A DNA stretch of 64,000 nt, taken from the NCBI GenBank assembly GCA_902615845.1, contig CACMQS010000001.1, positions 62,001 to 126,000 on the forward strand. Direction: 5' to 3'. Of the stretch, positions 36,037-44,372 are shown piece by piece. This stretch comes from an uncultured Alphaproteobacteria bacterium. GTDB taxonomy: Bacteria > Pseudomonadota > Alphaproteobacteria > HIMB59 > GCA-002718135. Position 1 is the stretch's first letter, and every line of letters begins with the position of its first letter. A program made the translations under genes and the position numbers. Below the pieces are notes generated by a model. It saw nothing but the letters and a program-made list of their open reading frames with translations. It was not told the origin of the DNA and made no database searches.

Positions 36037-37863
36037 TTAAGCAGTTTTTTCTACAATTTTTATATTAGGAAACATTTTATTAGAAAATTCTAAAAGATTA
36101 GTATGTTTTGTATCTTCAGGTCTAAAATGCATATTATGTATTGTTTTTTCCCAATTTGTTTCCTTAAAATCATTTTCATATTTTTTATAAATACTATGTT
36201 CTTTAACTTTACTAATGTCATCATTTTTAGAAATAGAATATAAAATTGTTAACCAGGTAGAAGGTCCCATGTATTGTATTTTTTCACCCCAAGAAATACA
36301 TTTTTCAAAATCTTCTTTACAAAAATAACCAATTGTTAATGCATCATAACGAGAACATGATGTTGCTGCACCTTGGGGAATTGGATCAAGTTCTAACGCT
36401 TTATGAAGATGCTTTAAACCTTCATCAACATTATCAAGTTTAACTAAGCAAGTACCATATCTATCTAAAATTCTTGGGTCATTAGGATTAATAGAATGTC
36501 CTTTTTTTGCATGTTCAATTGATTTATTAAAATCTTTATTACCTTGTGCAAGGGCAGATGAAATTCTTAATACTTCAAAATCATTTTCATCGGCTTCAAG
36601 ACTTTTCTTGACGTGTTCACGACCCATATCCAGCATCTTATCTGGATCTTCATAATAACCTTTGCCGTATCCACCACCAATAGTACAAGCTTTTAAAGCA
36701 TGAGCTCTTGCATTTGTTTCATCAACTTCAATTGCTTTATCAAGTGCTTCAATAGCTTTTAAATTATTTTCCTTTCCAGATCGAACATGATGATAAGTTC
36801 CCTTTATTAACCATTCATAAGAATTTAAATTTTCTGATGGTTTTCTTTTAATCCTTTGTAAGCTACTTATTTCAATATTGCCTAGTAATTGTCGAGACAT
36901 TTTCATTACGATTTCATCTTGTAAATCAAAAATATCTTCTATTACTCTATCGTATTTTTCACCCCATAAATTCGCACCATCGCTAGCATCAGTTAAATCA
37001 ACACTAACTCTTATTCTTTTGCCAGCAGAACGAATATTACCGCCAATTAAATAGTCAACTAAATGCTTCTTAGCAAATCCAAGTGCGTCTTCATTACTTT
37101 TTTTAAAATCCATCGATGTTTGATGTGAAAGTATTTCAAATTCTTGCATTCGCGAAAATTCTTGTATTAAATCTCTGAATACACCTTCAACTAAAAATTC
37201 TGAATCTTCATCTTTACTTAAATTTTCAAAAGGAAGAATTGCTAATTTAATTTTCTTAGCTTTATTGATTTTAGTTTGAGCTATTGGCTCTTTAACATTA
37301 TTGTTTGTTGTTTCTTCTTCTTTTAAGAAATCATCTTCATGAATAAGTAAATTAGAGATTTTATAAACTTCAAAATTTTCACTTATATTTTTTAAATTTC
37401 TCGTGCCATCGTTTTCAATTTTAGCATCTAACCTTTTGTTGACTTGATCTTTGACAATAGTAGAAATTAAAATGCCTCCAGGTTCACATTCACTCTCGAG
37501 TCTAGCTGATACATTAACTCCTGAACCCATGATATTATCACCTTCAACTATTACATCATCTACATGTATCCCAACTCGCCATTCTAATTTTAATTCTGTA
37601 ATAGAATGATCATTTCTTTTATAAATTTCATTTTGAAATTCTATCGCTGCCTTCAAGCAATTTACAGGTGAAGCAAACTCACATACAACACTATCACCCT
37701 CAGTTTTAAAAATTCTTCCTCCGAATTCTATGATTTTAGCATCTATTATTTTGCGACATTCATTTAAATTTCGAAGAGTTTTTTCTTCGTTTTCTTCCAT
37801 ATGTTTACTAAAGTTGACACAATCAGTAGCAAGAATAGTGGCTAATTTTCTATCAGAATTCAT
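36037..37863 (-). CDS. Class III cyclase with FlgO/TolB-like and TPR domains
   Basis: The 608 residues contain an N-terminal cyclase domain (about 1-175), with metal aspartates in ILATDCVNFS and KTEGDSVVCEF and the SGVNVSARLES motif. A central domain (about 205-340) starts KLAILPFENLSKDEDSEF. It resembles the periplasmic-type N-terminal domain found with TPRs in alphaproteobacterial cyclases. TPR-like helices (370-530) follow. This architecture is common in rhizobia. It converges with the Kv gene (2-base gap) and is a second source of cyclic nucleotide beside the MscS-CNBD channel. Confidence 0.87.
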   Translation of the reverse strand: MNSDRKLATILATDCVNFSKHMEENEEKTLRNLNECRKIIDAKIIEFGGRIFKTEGDSVVCEFASPVNCLKAAIEFQNEIYKRNDHSITELKLEWRVGIHVDDVIVEGDNIMGSGVNVSARLESECEPGGILISTIVKDQVNKRLDAKIENDGTRNLKNISENFEVYKISNLLIHEDDFLKEEETTNNNVKEPIAQTKINKAKKIKLAILPFENLSKDEDSEFLVEGVFRDLIQEFSRMQEFEILSHQTSMDFKKSNEDALGFAKKHLVDYLIGGNIRSAGKRIRVSVDLTDASDGANLWGEKYDRVIEDIFDLQDEIVMKMSRQLLGNIEISSLQRIKRKPSENLNSYEWLIKGTYHHVRSGKENNLKAIEALDKAIEVDETNARAHALKACTIGGGYGKGYYEDPDKMLDMGREHVKKSLEADENDFEVLRISSALAQGNKDFNKSIEHAKKGHSINPNDPRILDRYGTCLVKLDNVDEGLKHLHKALELDPIPQGAATSCSRYDALTIGYFCKEDFEKCISWGEKIQYMGPSTWLTILYSISKNDDISKVKEHSIYKKYENDFKETNWEKTIHNMHFRPEDTKHTNLLEFSNKMFPNIKIVEKTA

Positions 37864-37964
37864 AAATATTTTTTAACTAATTTTAGATATTATTTCTACT
37901 AAAATGTGTCAACTTGAGTCAGAGAATCTAGATAAAATATTATATTATAAGCTTAGGAGTATTT

Positions 37965-38381
37965 ATGGTTGAAAATTTTAATAGTATTTTTTATTTGATT
38001 TTATATATAATTAACATTGCATTAGCTGGCTATTATTCATTTACATTTTTATTTAATAAAGAAAAAGAATTCGCAAAATATAACACTGATTCAAGTGCTG
38101 CACCTGCAGCGAATTTTGGAATTTTTTGGGTTACTGCTTTTTTCTTTGTTGGGCTTTATATTTTATTTACTGGACCCGAAGGTACTTGGCCTTTCTTTAT
38201 AATTAATGTTATTGTCTTTGCAATGGCAACTGTCTACAACTTTTGTTTTCATTTTAAAATAGCTTTCCTTTTTGGAAGGGATAAGGTTAATTCGACAATA
38301 GAACAGCCAATTGTATCAGCAGTTGTTCTAGTACTAAACTTAATTATAATTTATGGTTTATCTGATAAAATTTATCTATAA
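37965..38381 (+). CDS. Four-helix membrane protein, unknown (tandem paralogue A)
   Basis: A 138-residue hydrophobic protein starting MVENFNSIFYLILYIINIAL, with four predicted helices (about 8-27, 48-68, 73-95 and 115-135). It is a paralogue of the next gene, which has the same start, length, helix pattern and ending (SDKIYL versus SDIIYM). I recognise no family. It is expressed away from the TPR-cyclase gene, with a 101-base divergent spacer. Confidence 0.55.
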   Translation: MVENFNSIFYLILYIINIALAGYYSFTFLFNKEKEFAKYNTDSSAAPAANFGIFWVTAFFFVGLYILFTGPEGTWPFFIINVIVFAMATVYNFCFHFKIAFLFGRDKVNSTIEQPIVSAVVLVLNLIIIYGLSDKIYL

Positions 38382-38401
38382 TAATTTTAAAAGGAGTAAT
38401 T

Positions 38402-38812
38402 ATGGTTGAAAATTTTGGAAGTACTTTAAATCTAATTTTATTTTTAATTAATTTATTAGGTATATCTTACTATGGTTTCCTAACTGTATTTTCACCAAAT
38501 ACAATAGTTACAAGATATGATTTAGGAGAAAAGGCTTTGCCAATTGTAAGAATCATAGGAACATTTATTGTGCCAATAGTAATAATTGGAATTTGGATAT
38601 TATTTAGAGAAAACGGACCACAATCTTGCTGGATATTTTTTGTAAACGGATTTTTACTTTCTTTTGCTCAAGTTATTTTAAGTTGGGCCCAAAGATTAAA
38701 ATTTATAGACCCGGATGCAAAAAGTGATGTTGCTGATGAGGTAATAGGACATCTATTTTTATTTATATCAATATATCTTATATATAATATGTCAGATATA
38801 ATTTATATGTAA
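38402..38812 (+). CDS. Four-helix membrane protein, unknown (tandem paralogue B)
   Basis: A 136-residue membrane protein that starts MVENFGSTLNLILFLINLLG and shares layout with paralogue A, but with only low sequence identity. This points to an old duplication. A good ribosome site (AAAAGGAG, 38389-38396) precedes the ATG. A GC-rich hairpin follows the stop. The function is unknown. Confidence 0.55.
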   Translation: MVENFGSTLNLILFLINLLGISYYGFLTVFSPNTIVTRYDLGEKALPIVRIIGTFIVPIVIIGIWILFRENGPQSCWIFFVNGFLLSFAQVILSWAQRLKFIDPDAKSDVADEVIGHLFLFISIYLIYNMSDIIYM

Positions 38813-38815
38813 CAT

Positions 38816-38842
38816 AAAGCTGGGGTTCAATTCCCAGCTTTT
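38816..38842. terminator. Hairpin terminator between convergent genes
   Basis: AAAGCTGGG (38816-38824) and CCCAGCTTT (38833-38841) form a perfect 9-bp stem with an 8-base loop. A short T run follows on the plus strand. It sits between the membrane-protein pair and the convergent peroxiredoxin-like gene, so it may end transcripts from both sides. Confidence 0.7.
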
Positions 38843-38843
38843 A

Positions 38844-39383
38844 TCAACTTAAAGAAAATTCTTTTACTTTATGAAATGCAAAATGATCCGCAGCATGTTT
38901 TTTTGCATATAAAACTTCTTCTACGATACCTTCTTCATTAATCATTATATCTGTTACTACAGTGTTAAAATATCCTCCAAGAGGAATAGGCATGAATCCT
39001 CTTATTAAGGCCGGAAAGATAGCGAATGTTTTATAAATTCCTGCTAAAAATAACTTAAACCAACTTCGCTCTATTGAATATTTTTGAAAATATTTAAATT
39101 CTTCATCAGCTAAAACTGTAAATGGAATGGGGCCGTGCTTCTTCATATTTGATTTCAAAAGATTAACATTTGAATGAAAAATTCCTACGTGGGTGAAATT
39201 TGGACCAAATTCATTAAATCTTTTATTAAACTCAAGTAGTCTTAAGTTACAAAAAGTGCATCCAGCAACTCTATAAAAAGTTAATAAAACTTTTTTTCCT
39301 TTAGTATCTGATAAATTAAATTGATTACCATCATGTCGAGGTAGGGTAATTTCTTCTAATTTATCTCCTTTTTTTATTTTCAT
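38844..39383 (-). CDS. AhpC/TSA-family peroxiredoxin-like protein
   Basis: A 179-residue thioredoxin-fold protein. The core GKKVLLTFYRVAGCTFCNLRLLEF places a CTFC pair where peroxiredoxins have T-x-x-C. A later FTVLADEEFKYFQKYSI matches the redoxin fold. It could reduce peroxides or act as a disulfide reductase. The CxxC spacing is closer to thioredoxin-like redoxins than to typical 2-Cys peroxiredoxins. It has no signal peptide. Confidence 0.75.
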   Translation of the reverse strand: MKIKKGDKLEEITLPRHDGNQFNLSDTKGKKVLLTFYRVAGCTFCNLRLLEFNKRFNEFGPNFTHVGIFHSNVNLLKSNMKKHGPIPFTVLADEEFKYFQKYSIERSWFKLFLAGIYKTFAIFPALIRGFMPIPLGGYFNTVVTDIMINEEGIVEEVLYAKKHAADHFAFHKVKEFSLS

Positions 39384-39429
39384 ACATAATCATAATACTA
39401 TAAAAATAATAAGTTAATATTAAATTCTA

Positions 39430-39855
39430 ATGACAATAATAATTATACTAAAGTTCATACATTACCTTGCAATAGTTTTTTCAGGCGGTGTTTTGGTTGG
39501 TGGTGGAGTAATACAGTCTGTTTATGCTAAGGCAAATCAAATTCCTGATTTAAATACAGCAAAGATATTAAAATTACTTGGTTACATAGGTTTGATATCT
39601 CTTATTATCTTATGGATATCAGGAATTATTCTTTCAATTAATTTATATGGAGGCTTTATTATTAATAGTGCATTTACAATCAAATTAATTGCTGCAGGTT
39701 TTCTTTTAGGCCTATCTGCTTATGTAAATTTTCACGTTTTTAATTGCTCTAAAAATAATTTACCACCTAACAAATCTATAATGAAAATAGCTACAATGAG
39801 TGGAAGAGGGCTGTTAGTAATAGTTTTAATTGCAGCAGCAATTGCATTTTATTAA
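39430..39855 (+). CDS. Four-helix membrane protein of unknown function
   Basis: A 141-residue protein with four hydrophobic helices (about 5-28, 44-70, 78-102 and 122-140). Glycine-rich IVFSGGVLVGGGVIQ lies in the first helix and a histidine (LKFIHYLAIVF) near the membrane entry. The overall look resembles CopD/DUF2269-like integral membrane proteins that may bind heme, but no firm family motif is visible. It is the last gene before the integrase and is convergent with it (10-base gap). Confidence 0.5.
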   Translation: MTIIIILKFIHYLAIVFSGGVLVGGGVIQSVYAKANQIPDLNTAKILKLLGYIGLISLIILWISGIILSINLYGGFIINSAFTIKLIAAGFLLGLSAYVNFHVFNCSKNNLPPNKSIMKIATMSGRGLLVIVLIAAAIAFY

Positions 39856-39865
39856 ATTCAAATAA

Positions 39866-40930
39866 TTAAATTTTCTTTCCAACACTTATTGATTTGATGT
39901 CAGTAATTTTAGTGTATCTATTGATCATCTGTTCTGTCTTGTGCCCACTCATTTTCATAATTTCGTGAGTTAATGCACCATTCATTCTTGCTTGTGTAAT
40001 TGCACCTATTCTTAGACTGTGACCTGATATTTTATCACAATCATTTAGTCCGGCTAGACGGGCTCTTTTTTTTAAAATTAAAACAAAACTTGTATCTGTT
40101 AAACTAATTTTTTTATTATTGTCATTTAATTCATATTTTATAATAGAATTTGCTTTGTTAATTCTGTAAAAGAGGGGGCCAGAGTTTATCATAGATACCT
40201 CTAACCATTTGTTAAGAGCTCTAATTGGACAATATAATTCACTATCATCTCTTTTTTGCAAATATATTATTCTACCTTCACCTTTTTGGTCAGTTTTTGA
40301 AAATGGTATTAAAATTTGAATTCCACCATTATCAAAAGTTAAATGTTCATATCTCATTCCCAGTAATTCTGATCTTCTACAAAAACTAAAATACCCAACT
40401 AATATAAGAGCTTTATCTCTAATATTTTTATAATCATCAGTATCATCTGGAATTGAATTGATAATTTGCTCAATATCTTTTCTTAATAACTCTTTAGCTT
40501 GACCCGATTTATTATTTTTTTCGTTTCTAACTATTGCTCCAATAGTTTCAGAAATATTATTGTTTTTTCTGTCAAATTGAAAACCGTTTATCCTATATTT
40601 ATATGTTATTGATGCTAAAATTCTTTGAATTGTAGATGCTTTATAAGCAGATGACGAGTAGGGGTTATTATTAATTTTTTCTCTACCTGGAATGTTGCTT
40701 GTTCCCTTCAATATTTTCGCTTCTGGATCTTCATGGAGCCAATCTAAGTAATTACAAGTTAATGCATAAGCGCTTTCTAAATCATCAACCTCTAAAGGAC
40801 TACAATTATGCTTATTTTTACAATAATCGATAAATTTAAGCCAATCTCCCTGATATTTATCTTGTGTATTTTTGGCTTTAGATTTTTCTTTTAATTTCTT
40901 TACATTTTCATTTAATAATATCTTTACCAT
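39866..40930 (-). CDS. Tyrosine recombinase/integrase (lone)
   Basis: A tyrosine recombinase of 354 residues counted from ATG 40930 (MVKILLNENV); an upstream ATG at 40945 would add five residues and run into an inverted repeat. An N-terminal SAM-like core-binding domain (about 10-110) precedes the catalytic domain. That domain has the Arg in FCRRSELLGMR, the HxxR in SGHSLRIG, the His in KMSGHKTEQM and the nucleophile Tyr in INRYTKI. It has no excisionase or phage genes beside it. It marks the left edge of an accessory gene segment. Confidence 0.9.
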   Translation of the reverse strand: MVKILLNENVKKLKEKSKAKNTQDKYQGDWLKFIDYCKNKHNCSPLEVDDLESAYALTCNYLDWLHEDPEAKILKGTSNIPGREKINNNPYSSSAYKASTIQRILASITYKYRINGFQFDRKNNNISETIGAIVRNEKNNKSGQAKELLRKDIEQIINSIPDDTDDYKNIRDKALILVGYFSFCRRSELLGMRYEHLTFDNGGIQILIPFSKTDQKGEGRIIYLQKRDDSELYCPIRALNKWLEVSMINSGPLFYRINKANSIIKYELNDNNKKISLTDTSFVLILKKRARLAGLNDCDKISGHSLRIGAITQARMNGALTHEIMKMSGHKTEQMINRYTKITDIKSISVGKKI

Positions 40931-40944
40931 AACATAATAATACA

Positions 40945-40968
40945 TTACGATAATTACAGTTATCGTAA
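40945..40968. repeat. Perfect 9-bp inverted repeat with 6-bp centre, candidate recombinase core site
   Basis: TTACGATAA (40945-40953) and TTATCGTAA (40960-40968) are exact reverse complements around the 6-base centre TTACAG. Arms of 9-13 bp around a 6-8 bp overlap are the standard geometry of tyrosine recombinase crossover sites. It lies at the 5' end of the integrase gene. It could also be an operator for the integrase. Confidence 0.55.
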
Positions 40969-41097
40969 ATAATAGTCAAGTGAAAAATATAATAATTATA
41001 AATCAATTATTTATATATATTATCTAAATCAATTTCTAATATTATAAACTAGATATAGATTTTCACGTGTAATAAAATACTGTATATAGTGTATCAA

Positions 41098-41823
41098 ATG
41101 GAACAATTACCGCAGATTTCAGCTGATTCCCAGATCTTTGTATTAACCGGTGCTGGTATAAGTAAAGAGTCTGGGATTGAAACATTCAGAGACTCTGATG
41201 GACTATGGAATAATCATAGGATTGAGGATGTTGCGAGTCCCGAAGGATTCTATAGAAACCCTACTCTTGTCTATGATTTTTATAATAAACGTCGAAAAGA
41301 ACTAAATTCAGGAATAAAACCAAATAGGGCTCATATTCTACTTCATGAATTAGAAAAAACATATAAAATTCATATAGTTACACAAAATATCGATAATTTG
41401 CATGAGATTGGAGGATCATCATCAATAATTCATATGCACGGCGAGCTAAATAAAGCGAGATGTATGATAAATGATCATCATGTATTTGAATGGCTAGAGG
41501 ACCTAAATGAGACCCATAAATGCCCTAAATGTAACTCTCAATTAAGACCTCATATCTTTTGGTTTGGAGAAATGCCAATGCAAATGGAAGAAATCCATGA
41601 TTTAGCTGAGCAATCTAGTTTGTTTGTCTCTATTGGGACTTCTGGAGAGGTTTACCCTGCCGCTGGTTTCGTTTCAATGTTCAAAGATATGCGAAAACCA
41701 ACTGTAGAACTAAATCTAGAACCATCACGTAATCAAGATCAATTTGATTTTGCTATTCATAAACCTGCAACAATTGCCGTTGAAGAATTTAAAAATTTAC
41801 TTTTAAGTAATAAAAAAAACTAA
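41098..41823 (+). CDS. cobB: NAD-dependent protein deacylase, Sir2 family (CobB type)
   Basis: A 241-residue sirtuin from ATG 41098; a GTG 9 bases upstream is also possible. NAD-binding GAGISKESGIETFRD starts near residue 18, and TQNIDNLHE and the catalytic His in HMHGEL follow. The zinc region keeps CPKC, with a single upstream Cys. FYNKRRKEL carries the Tyr-x-x-Arg pair that lets CobB/SIRT5-type enzymes remove succinyl and malonyl groups. It likely deacylates metabolic enzymes in the cytoplasm. It is divergent from the integrase. Confidence 0.92.
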   Translation: MEQLPQISADSQIFVLTGAGISKESGIETFRDSDGLWNNHRIEDVASPEGFYRNPTLVYDFYNKRRKELNSGIKPNRAHILLHELEKTYKIHIVTQNIDNLHEIGGSSSIIHMHGELNKARCMINDHHVFEWLEDLNETHKCPKCNSQLRPHIFWFGEMPMQMEEIHDLAEQSSLFVSIGTSGEVYPAAGFVSMFKDMRKPTVELNLEPSRNQDQFDFAIHKPATIAVEEFKNLLLSNKKN

Positions 41824-41906
41824 TTTATTCACGTTATTAAATTTTTTATAACAAAAAAATTTTTCTAGAACTTTCTTTATAAAGAATCATTAGCATTAAT
41901 GTTTTC

Positions 41907-41999
41907 ATGACAAGAAAACGTCCTGATTACACTGAAGCACGTAATTATTACATAAAAGGAGAGAGAAATGAGTACCCTACTCTTCAAGATTTAGTATGA
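41907..41999 (+). pseudogene. Truncated fragment resembling the N-terminus of a phage terminase small subunit
   Basis: An open frame of 30 codons starts at ATG 41907 and ends at TGA 41997-41999. The product reads MTRKRPDYTEARNYYIKGE, then RNEYPTLQDLV. The combination of EARNYYI-x-GE and YPTLQDL followed by a helix resembles the start of small terminase-type DNA-binding proteins, which are normally 150 or more residues. The rest is missing. The resemblance is by eye only. The location near the integrase fits a decayed prophage. Confidence 0.4.
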
Positions 42000-42174
42000 A
42001 TTATTAACATCAATGTAAGTAATTACTAATTTTTCATGAATTAAATATTAAATATTAATAGCTATTTGGATTATTAAATATTTTAGGATTTTATTAATGT
42101 ATTTTTTATATTTACTGTCATTCTCCAGTAGAGAAATCAAATATAACAATCATAATCGTCTTAATAATATCCAT

Positions 42175-42211
42175 ACCAACTAAGTAGATTGTTAAGGACT
42201 CTGCTATATAA
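42175..42211 (+). repeat. Promoter-like direct repeat, copy 1
   Basis: This 37-base element (start ACCAACTAAGTAGATTG, end CTCTGCTATATAA) is repeated at 44373-44410 with about three differences. It ends in TGCTATATA, an extended -10 promoter pattern. A short RNA starting here would run to the terminator at about 42263. No good -35 is present at the normal distance, so a conserved upstream activator site is likely. Confidence 0.6.
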
Positions 42212-42229
42212 TTAGCGTATAGGTCAACT

Positions 42230-42263
42230 GGGTGAGTGGTAAGGCCTATCGCTTACCCTTTTT
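42230..42263 (+). terminator. Terminator downstream of repeat copy 1
   Basis: GGTAAG (42238-42243) pairs with CTTACC (42252-42257), with an alternative longer pairing of GGGTGAG with CTTACCC. Five T residues follow. It sits between repeat copy 1 and the end of the minus-strand rhodanese gene. It would end a plus-strand RNA of only about 45 bases. Confidence 0.6.
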
Positions 42264-42680
42264 CTAATTTGTTTGAGGCTCAACTGTTATGAATTTTTTA
42301 TTAATCCAAGAGTTGATTCCAGTTTGTGCATTGTAAATAATAGTATTAAATTTCTCATCTATCATATTAGCGACTACCTTAGATCTTTTTCCTGATCTAC
42401 AAATTAAGATTATTGGATCAGTTACACTTATTTCTAGTTGTAATTTTTCGAACCATTCATCAAAATTATAATTCCCTTCTTCATCGAAAAAAGTTAGTAA
42501 AATACTATTTGGAATAACGCCGGTTTGAACCCACTCTGAACTTCTTCTTACATCTACAATTGGAATATTATCGTTTGATAATTTTATCATTTCTTGATCA
42601 TCGACATCTATAACTTCTGCAAATGCAAATTTAGCAATCAATAAACAAAGCATACACTTTATATAAAATCTAATATTCAT
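42264..42680 (-). CDS. Exported rhodanese-domain protein
   Basis: A 138-residue single rhodanese domain with an N-terminal signal peptide (MNIRFYIKCMLCLLIAKFAFA). The active loop is CRSGKRS, with the catalytic Cys at about 110, after VDVRRSSEWVQTGVIPNS. It would transfer sulfane sulfur or bind an anion in the periplasm. It lies at the left end of a set of small-protein genes, downstream of the 122-residue membrane protein on the minus strand. Confidence 0.87.
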   Translation of the reverse strand: MNIRFYIKCMLCLLIAKFAFAEVIDVDDQEMIKLSNDNIPIVDVRRSSEWVQTGVIPNSILLTFFDEEGNYNFDEWFEKLQLEISVTDPIILICRSGKRSKVVANMIDEKFNTIIYNAQTGINSWINKKFITVEPQTN

Positions 42681-42753
42681 TAATATTTCTTATCAATAAT
42701 TTCTATTAATTTTAAATGTTCAACAATTTAAGGCTTGGCAGTTATTAAAAAAA

Positions 42754-43122
42754 TTAGTCGTGTTCTCCACCAGGATCATTTTTTGGCAGTTCAACTTTAT
42801 AGGGATTGCCATATTTATCTCTATAAATAACGCTACCTCGTGCTCTATTCGCTGAATGGTAACCTTCTCTAAATTTATAAACATTCTCAGATATTTTAAA
42901 AGTAGCAATAGTGATAGCAATGGCTGCGATTAAAAGAAAATGAGTAGCAAAAGTTACTCCCATTACATACCACGATCCTACATAAAGACTGAATGCTATA
43001 CACCACATCCATGCTAATATTTGCAATACCATGTGTCTGACTTGTAGGTCTGGAATATGCTTTAATGGGTTAAAATCGTGACTCATAACACTATCCCAGC
43101 ATTCGACTATAAATTGTCTCAT
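42754..43122 (-). CDS. Two-helix membrane protein, unknown
   Basis: A 122-residue protein with two hydrophobic helices (about 31-50 and 53-78). The N-terminal soluble part is MRQFIVECWDSVMSHDF, and the polar C-terminus reads YRDKYGNPYKVELPKNDPGG. I recognise no family. It lies between the rhodanese and a ferredoxin-like small protein, all on the minus strand. Membrane topology is inferred from hydrophobicity only. Confidence 0.55.
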   Translation of the reverse strand: MRQFIVECWDSVMSHDFNPLKHIPDLQVRHMVLQILAWMWCIAFSLYVGSWYVMGVTFATHFLLIAAIAITIATFKISENVYKFREGYHSANRARGSVIYRDKYGNPYKVELPKNDPGGEHD

Positions 43123-43170
43123 AGTAAATAAATAGGTCTTTATTTTAAATAATAAATACCTTGTTAAATA

Positions 43171-43473
43171 TTAGTAATTTTCAACTATACTATACGTGTT
43201 TTCTTGAACTATTTCACCTAGCTTACTTCCATCATTAATCATAAGTTTTAAATCTGAATGACTTCTAACTAAGTCTCTCGTTTTGCCTAAATGTTCAAAA
43301 TTATCAAAATTACAATTAAAAGAAATATGACCCCACATATTTCCAGACATAATTGCTATTGTGCATTTGTTAGCACCTTGATCTTTCCATAACTTTGCAA
43401 ATTTTTTAACATTTTCCATTGCCTGATCGTTTTGACCAGGGAAAGGTTTCATAATCCATTGTATTCTAACCAT
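43171..43473 (-). CDS. Small alpha/beta (ABM/ferredoxin-like) protein
   Basis: A 100-residue protein with a beta-alpha-beta-beta-alpha-beta pattern typical of the dimeric alpha/beta-barrel (antibiotic monooxygenase-like) superfamily. It begins MVRIQWIMKPFPGQNDQAMENVK. A strong ribosome site (AAAGGAG) lies just upstream of the ATG. No catalytic residue can be assigned. It is one of several such folds clustered here. Confidence 0.55.
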   Translation of the reverse strand: MVRIQWIMKPFPGQNDQAMENVKKFAKLWKDQGANKCTIAIMSGNMWGHISFNCNFDNFEHLGKTRDLVRSHSDLKLMINDGSKLGEIVQENTYSIVENY

Positions 43474-43493
43474 ATTTCTCCTTTCTAAATAAT

Positions 43494-43976
43494 TTAGTTT
43501 GGCATTTCTATTGACGTAACAAATTTTAAGGTATCACCACCCATAAATTGAACACCATTTAAATAGCTACCTCCACCAGTTACTCCTTCAAACTTACCTG
43601 TTCCTGAAATAAATGTCCAATCTCCTCCACCTTTAGCAGGCTCCCAATTTCCACTTGTTAGAAAAAGATCTCCATCAGTATCATGAACTGTACACATAAA
43701 AAATCCTGCTAGAGGTATGCCATCTTTATTTGCAATACCTTTACCCTTACAGTCTGCCATAACTTCTTTAGGCCATCCTTCAGGAGCATCATCATAAATC
43801 CAAAAAGAATCATTGCTCCAGTTCCAAATTTGAGCTTCACTAGCTGTTACTATCGGTGCTTCAAAGCCACTTGTATTATATGCGGTTCCAGTAAATTCAT
43901 ATTTTTCACCAGCAAATGCAGAGCCAAACATTAAAAAAATGGAAGACATCAAGATTAGTAATAATTTATTTTTCAT
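43494..43976 (-). CDS. Secreted beta-rich protein (AOC-barrel-like), unknown role
   Basis: A 160-residue protein with a clear signal peptide (MKNKLLLILMSSIFLMFGSAFA) and a mature part rich in strands and glycine. The ending FISGTGKFEGVTGGGSY is a motif I associate with allene-oxide-cyclase-like barrel proteins of marine bacteria. The mature region has two cysteines (in MADCKGKG and FFMCTVHD) that could pair in the periplasm. A ribosome site AGAGGAAT precedes the start. The substrate or ligand is unknown. Confidence 0.6.
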   Translation of the reverse strand: MKNKLLLILMSSIFLMFGSAFAGEKYEFTGTAYNTSGFEAPIVTASEAQIWNWSNDSFWIYDDAPEGWPKEVMADCKGKGIANKDGIPLAGFFMCTVHDTDGDLFLTSGNWEPAKGGGDWTFISGTGKFEGVTGGGSYLNGVQFMGGDTLKFVTSIEMPN

Positions 43977-44053
43977 ATTATTCCTCTTTTGTTTTTATAG
44001 TTTGATGAAATTTTATTTAGGTATTAAAATTTCACAGTTCAATAATAATTTCA

Positions 44054-44332
44054 TTACAGAACTTTTAATAAATCCTCATCATCAATCATTGCTTCAACTT
44101 GAGGAAAAGTACACATTGGTGCCCAACTCATCATGAAGCCGTGAAGTTTTTCATGACTTTCTGCATCTAAAATTACATAACCATAGCCACTTGCTGAATT
44201 ATGAACTCTGGCTATTTTAGTTACTCCTTCAGGAAATTCAGCATCTCTTTCCTCTTGAGTCATATTTTTAAATAACTCTTGCGCAGCTAATTTCTTATCT
44301 TCATATACAACATATTTTAAGTGATATAACAT
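44054..44332 (-). CDS. DUF3303-like small alpha/beta protein
   Basis: A 92-residue protein with the pattern GYGYVILDAESHEKLHGFMMSWAPMCTFPQVEAMI. This looks like DUF3303, a ferredoxin-like (ABM-type) fold. It begins the minus-strand set of small genes and starts 41 bases left of repeat copy 2. The function is unknown. Confidence 0.65.
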   Translation of the reverse strand: MLYHLKYVVYEDKKLAAQELFKNMTQEERDAEFPEGVTKIARVHNSASGYGYVILDAESHEKLHGFMMSWAPMCTFPQVEAMIDDEDLLKVL

Positions 44333-44372
44333 TTTTTATCCTTTCAATTTAATTATCAAGGATTAACTTAAC

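Larger units (their letters stand above)
41824..42263. other. 440-base gap between sirtuin and rhodanese genes
   Basis: This stretch holds a 30-codon phage-like gene fragment (41907-41999), the first copy of a promoter-like repeat (42175-42211) and a terminator hairpin (about 42230-42263). Bases 42000-42174 are AT-rich and I see nothing in them. The low coding content and phage-like remnant suggest eroded mobile DNA. Confidence 0.6.

Noticed and set aside
38816-38842. Sequence GGGGTTCAATTCCC looks like a tRNA T arm
   Set aside because: The loop has 8 bases, not 7, and no acceptor, D or anticodon arm is present nearby. It is explained as a terminator between convergent genes.
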